Part shown: piece after piece, positions 24,541 through 25,634 of the stretch
Layout of the letters: every line of letters begins with the position of its first letter
How positions within the stretch are numbered: the stretch's first letter is position 1
Assembly (NCBI GenBank): GCA_965603095.1
Contig: CBFDBQ010000031.1
Span: 1 to 25,634, forward strand
Direction of reading: 5' to 3'
DNA from: DAOVVL01 sp965603095
Lineage (GTDB): Bacteria; Pseudomonadota; Alphaproteobacteria; Rhodospirillales; Magnetovibrionaceae
Length of the DNA: 25,634 nt
Notes under the pieces: model-generated
What the model saw: only the letters and a program-made list of their open reading frames with translations
What the model was told of the DNA's origin: nothing
Databases searched by the model: none
Made by a program: the position numbers and the translations under genes

Positions 24541-25225
24541 TTAAAACTCCTGAGGTTTTTTTATTAGGGCCGCCGATGCTTAAATATACCCAAAACAAGT
24601 TAATTATTAGTTTTTTCAGCCACGACTATTGCCTCACCATACTTCTGCTTCTGGCTATTAGCGGACCTTTTTGAGTGACCAATTTAATGTCTGCTACTGA
24701 CCCAAAGCAGTAATCCAGATACAAACCAACACGATCAAATGGTATGTATTGAGGTCTAGTTGACGGCCCCTTTTTTTCCAAAAAATTGAGAACAGGCCAC
24801 TAATATCCACAGCCACAGCACCGGCAGTTCTAAGCCAGGAAGCACAGATTCTCAGAGTTCACGATATGGAAAATATCGAACAGATGCTAACGGCTTGGAA
24901 TACCATCAAGTGTAGATGGGGCATATGTCCCGATTCCCTGTCGACGTGCTACCAGGCATGAAAAGTGCCGAATGTGCTTGATTCGATTTTTATAGTTTAG
25001 GCGGCAATAAGAAAATATGTGAACATAACGCATTGAATATAAATAAAAAAATTGTATGCTCATAAAAATATTAGGGATTTCCCCAATAGAATCTGCCCAT
25101 TCCTTTCCATACACTCTCGCTATCTTAAGCTGCATTTTTTGACTGGGCGTCAAAGACCAATAAAAAAAGTGACTCAAATGCTTTAAGCGCTCTGCCGTAT
25201 GCAAGAACTTATTGAGGGGATATTT
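24541..25225. other. 685-base region without a convincing gene
   Basis: AT-rich, with stops in most frames. It contains a short inverted repeat at 24857-24881 (CGATAT-GGAAA-ATATCG, with flanking GTT/AAC) and TTTGAC-TGGGC-GTCAAA at 25138-25154. Between about 24650 and 24710, AGCGGAC and GTCTGCT arms are followed by GACCCAAAGCAG, which resembles dispersed non-coding repeats but was not identified. A minus-strand frame at 24887-25246 exists but lacks a recognisable product. No tRNA or known small RNA was identified by eye. Confidence 0.4.
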
Positions 25226-25634
25226 ATGGTTTATACGAAAAAACATCCGGCCATTTTGATTATGGGCGTTATCTTTGTTGTCATCGCCTACACGGCGTCG
25301 AGCGGCATGATGGATGGCCTGATCGGCTATCTAGGCAACAAAAAATTTGTCGGTGAAATGACTGGCATGGGTTATGCCTTCGGTGGTATCGCTGTCGTGG
25401 TTGGCGCCTGGCATATGTGGGGCGAACACAAAGAAGGCAACGCGGACTTCTATCTATCTGCCATTGCCGGCGGCATCTTCATCCTGTTGGTCGCTATGCT
25501 CATCCGCTGGGGCCTGGCACCGTGGGTTGCGGTGATTTCCAAGAGCATGGGCCATGTAATGGGCGCCAAGTACCTACATCAGGTTCTAGGCTTGAACTAT
25601 GTGGTGCTCGGCATTCTTGCCGGTATCGTCATCG
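25226..25634 (+). CDS. Multi-helix membrane protein, cut by window edge (possibly YeiH/sulfate-exporter-like)
   Basis: 136 codons to the right edge from ATG 25226, with GAGGGGA about 5 bases upstream. At least four hydrophobic segments are visible: ILIMGVIFVVIAYTASSG, GYAFGGIAVVVGAWHMW, FYLSAIAGGIFILLVAMLI and LGLNYVVLGILAGIVI. There is a small polar loop (WGEHKEGN) and an interhelical stretch WVAVISKSMGHVMGAKYLHQV. The last helix resembles the start of the conserved domain in long YeiH-type (PF03601) proteins, but this is a weak visual match and only the N-terminus is present. Other integral membrane families remain possible. Confidence 0.8.
   Translation, partial: MVYTKKHPAILIMGVIFVVIAYTASSGMMDGLIGYLGNKKFVGEMTGMGYAFGGIAVVVGAWHMWGEHKEGNADFYLSAIAGGIFILLVAMLIRWGLAPWVAVISKSMGHVMGAKYLHQVLGLNYVVLGILAGIVI

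Noticed and set aside
24750..24850. Possible SRP-type or tRNA-like RNA (GGAAGCACAG segment)
   Set aside because: No matching conserved loop sequence, cloverleaf or CCA end could be built by eye.
24887..25246. Minus-strand frame of 119 residues
   Set aside because: It has no recognisable family or ribosome site and overlaps the start of the supported plus-strand gene at 25226. A decayed gene cannot be fully excluded.

Overview
The window reads as chromosomal DNA from an alphaproteobacterium of moderate GC content, possibly a Rhodospirillales-like lineage. The evidence is a cox/ctaB region followed by thrC and an M16 processing-type peptidase, an AlgH/YqgE protein, and Mla-type lipid transport genes. 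No rRNA, tRNA, CRISPR array, transposase or phage gene was seen. Placement below class level is inference.

Layout. (1) Bases 1-7473 are all on the minus strand. Transcription runs from a GAF/PP2C/GHKL partner-switching regulator to a STAS protein, then MlaE, MlaF, MlaD and a PqiC-like lipoprotein. After a 95-base gap comes a phosphoenolpyruvate carboxylase-family gene cut off by the window edge. (2) A regulatory gap of about 400 bases separates this from plus-strand respiratory genes: cox subunit III, a SCO copper chaperone, cox subunits II and I, and a strong intrinsic terminator. A second unit follows: a 53-residue one-helix protein, a DUF420/CtaM-like protein, a haem-copper-oxidase-I-like protein lacking the canonical CuB histidine pair, heme O synthase (ctaB) and an M32 carboxypeptidase. 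(3) A minus-strand lrgA-lrgB pair converges on the M32 gene and diverges from thrC, which overlaps an M16 peptidase gene. (4) Minus-strand yqgE is followed by plus-strand dsbD/scsB-like and peroxiredoxin genes. (5) After a minus-strand hypothetical gene with an internal duplication, 685 bases hold no convincing gene. A membrane protein gene then runs off the right edge.

How the genes work together. The left block looks like an inner-membrane lipid transporter whose STAS component may be phosphorylated and dephosphorylated by the adjacent bifunctional regulator. The middle block encodes an A-type cytochrome oxidase with part of its assembly machinery (SCO for CuA, CtaB for heme O/A, a CtaM-like factor). 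Its subunit I is unusual: it has YSHPAVY in place of GHPEVY and Leu in place of the K-channel Lys. The right block contains thiol-redox and peroxide functions (DsbD-like, Prx5-like).

The most unusual items are the CuB-deficient oxidase-like protein with its small membrane partner, the divergent oxidase subunit I, the partner-switching/Mla operon, and a PEP carboxylase with an altered glycine-rich catalytic loop. Pairs of similar inverted repeats lie upstream of lrgA and yqgE.
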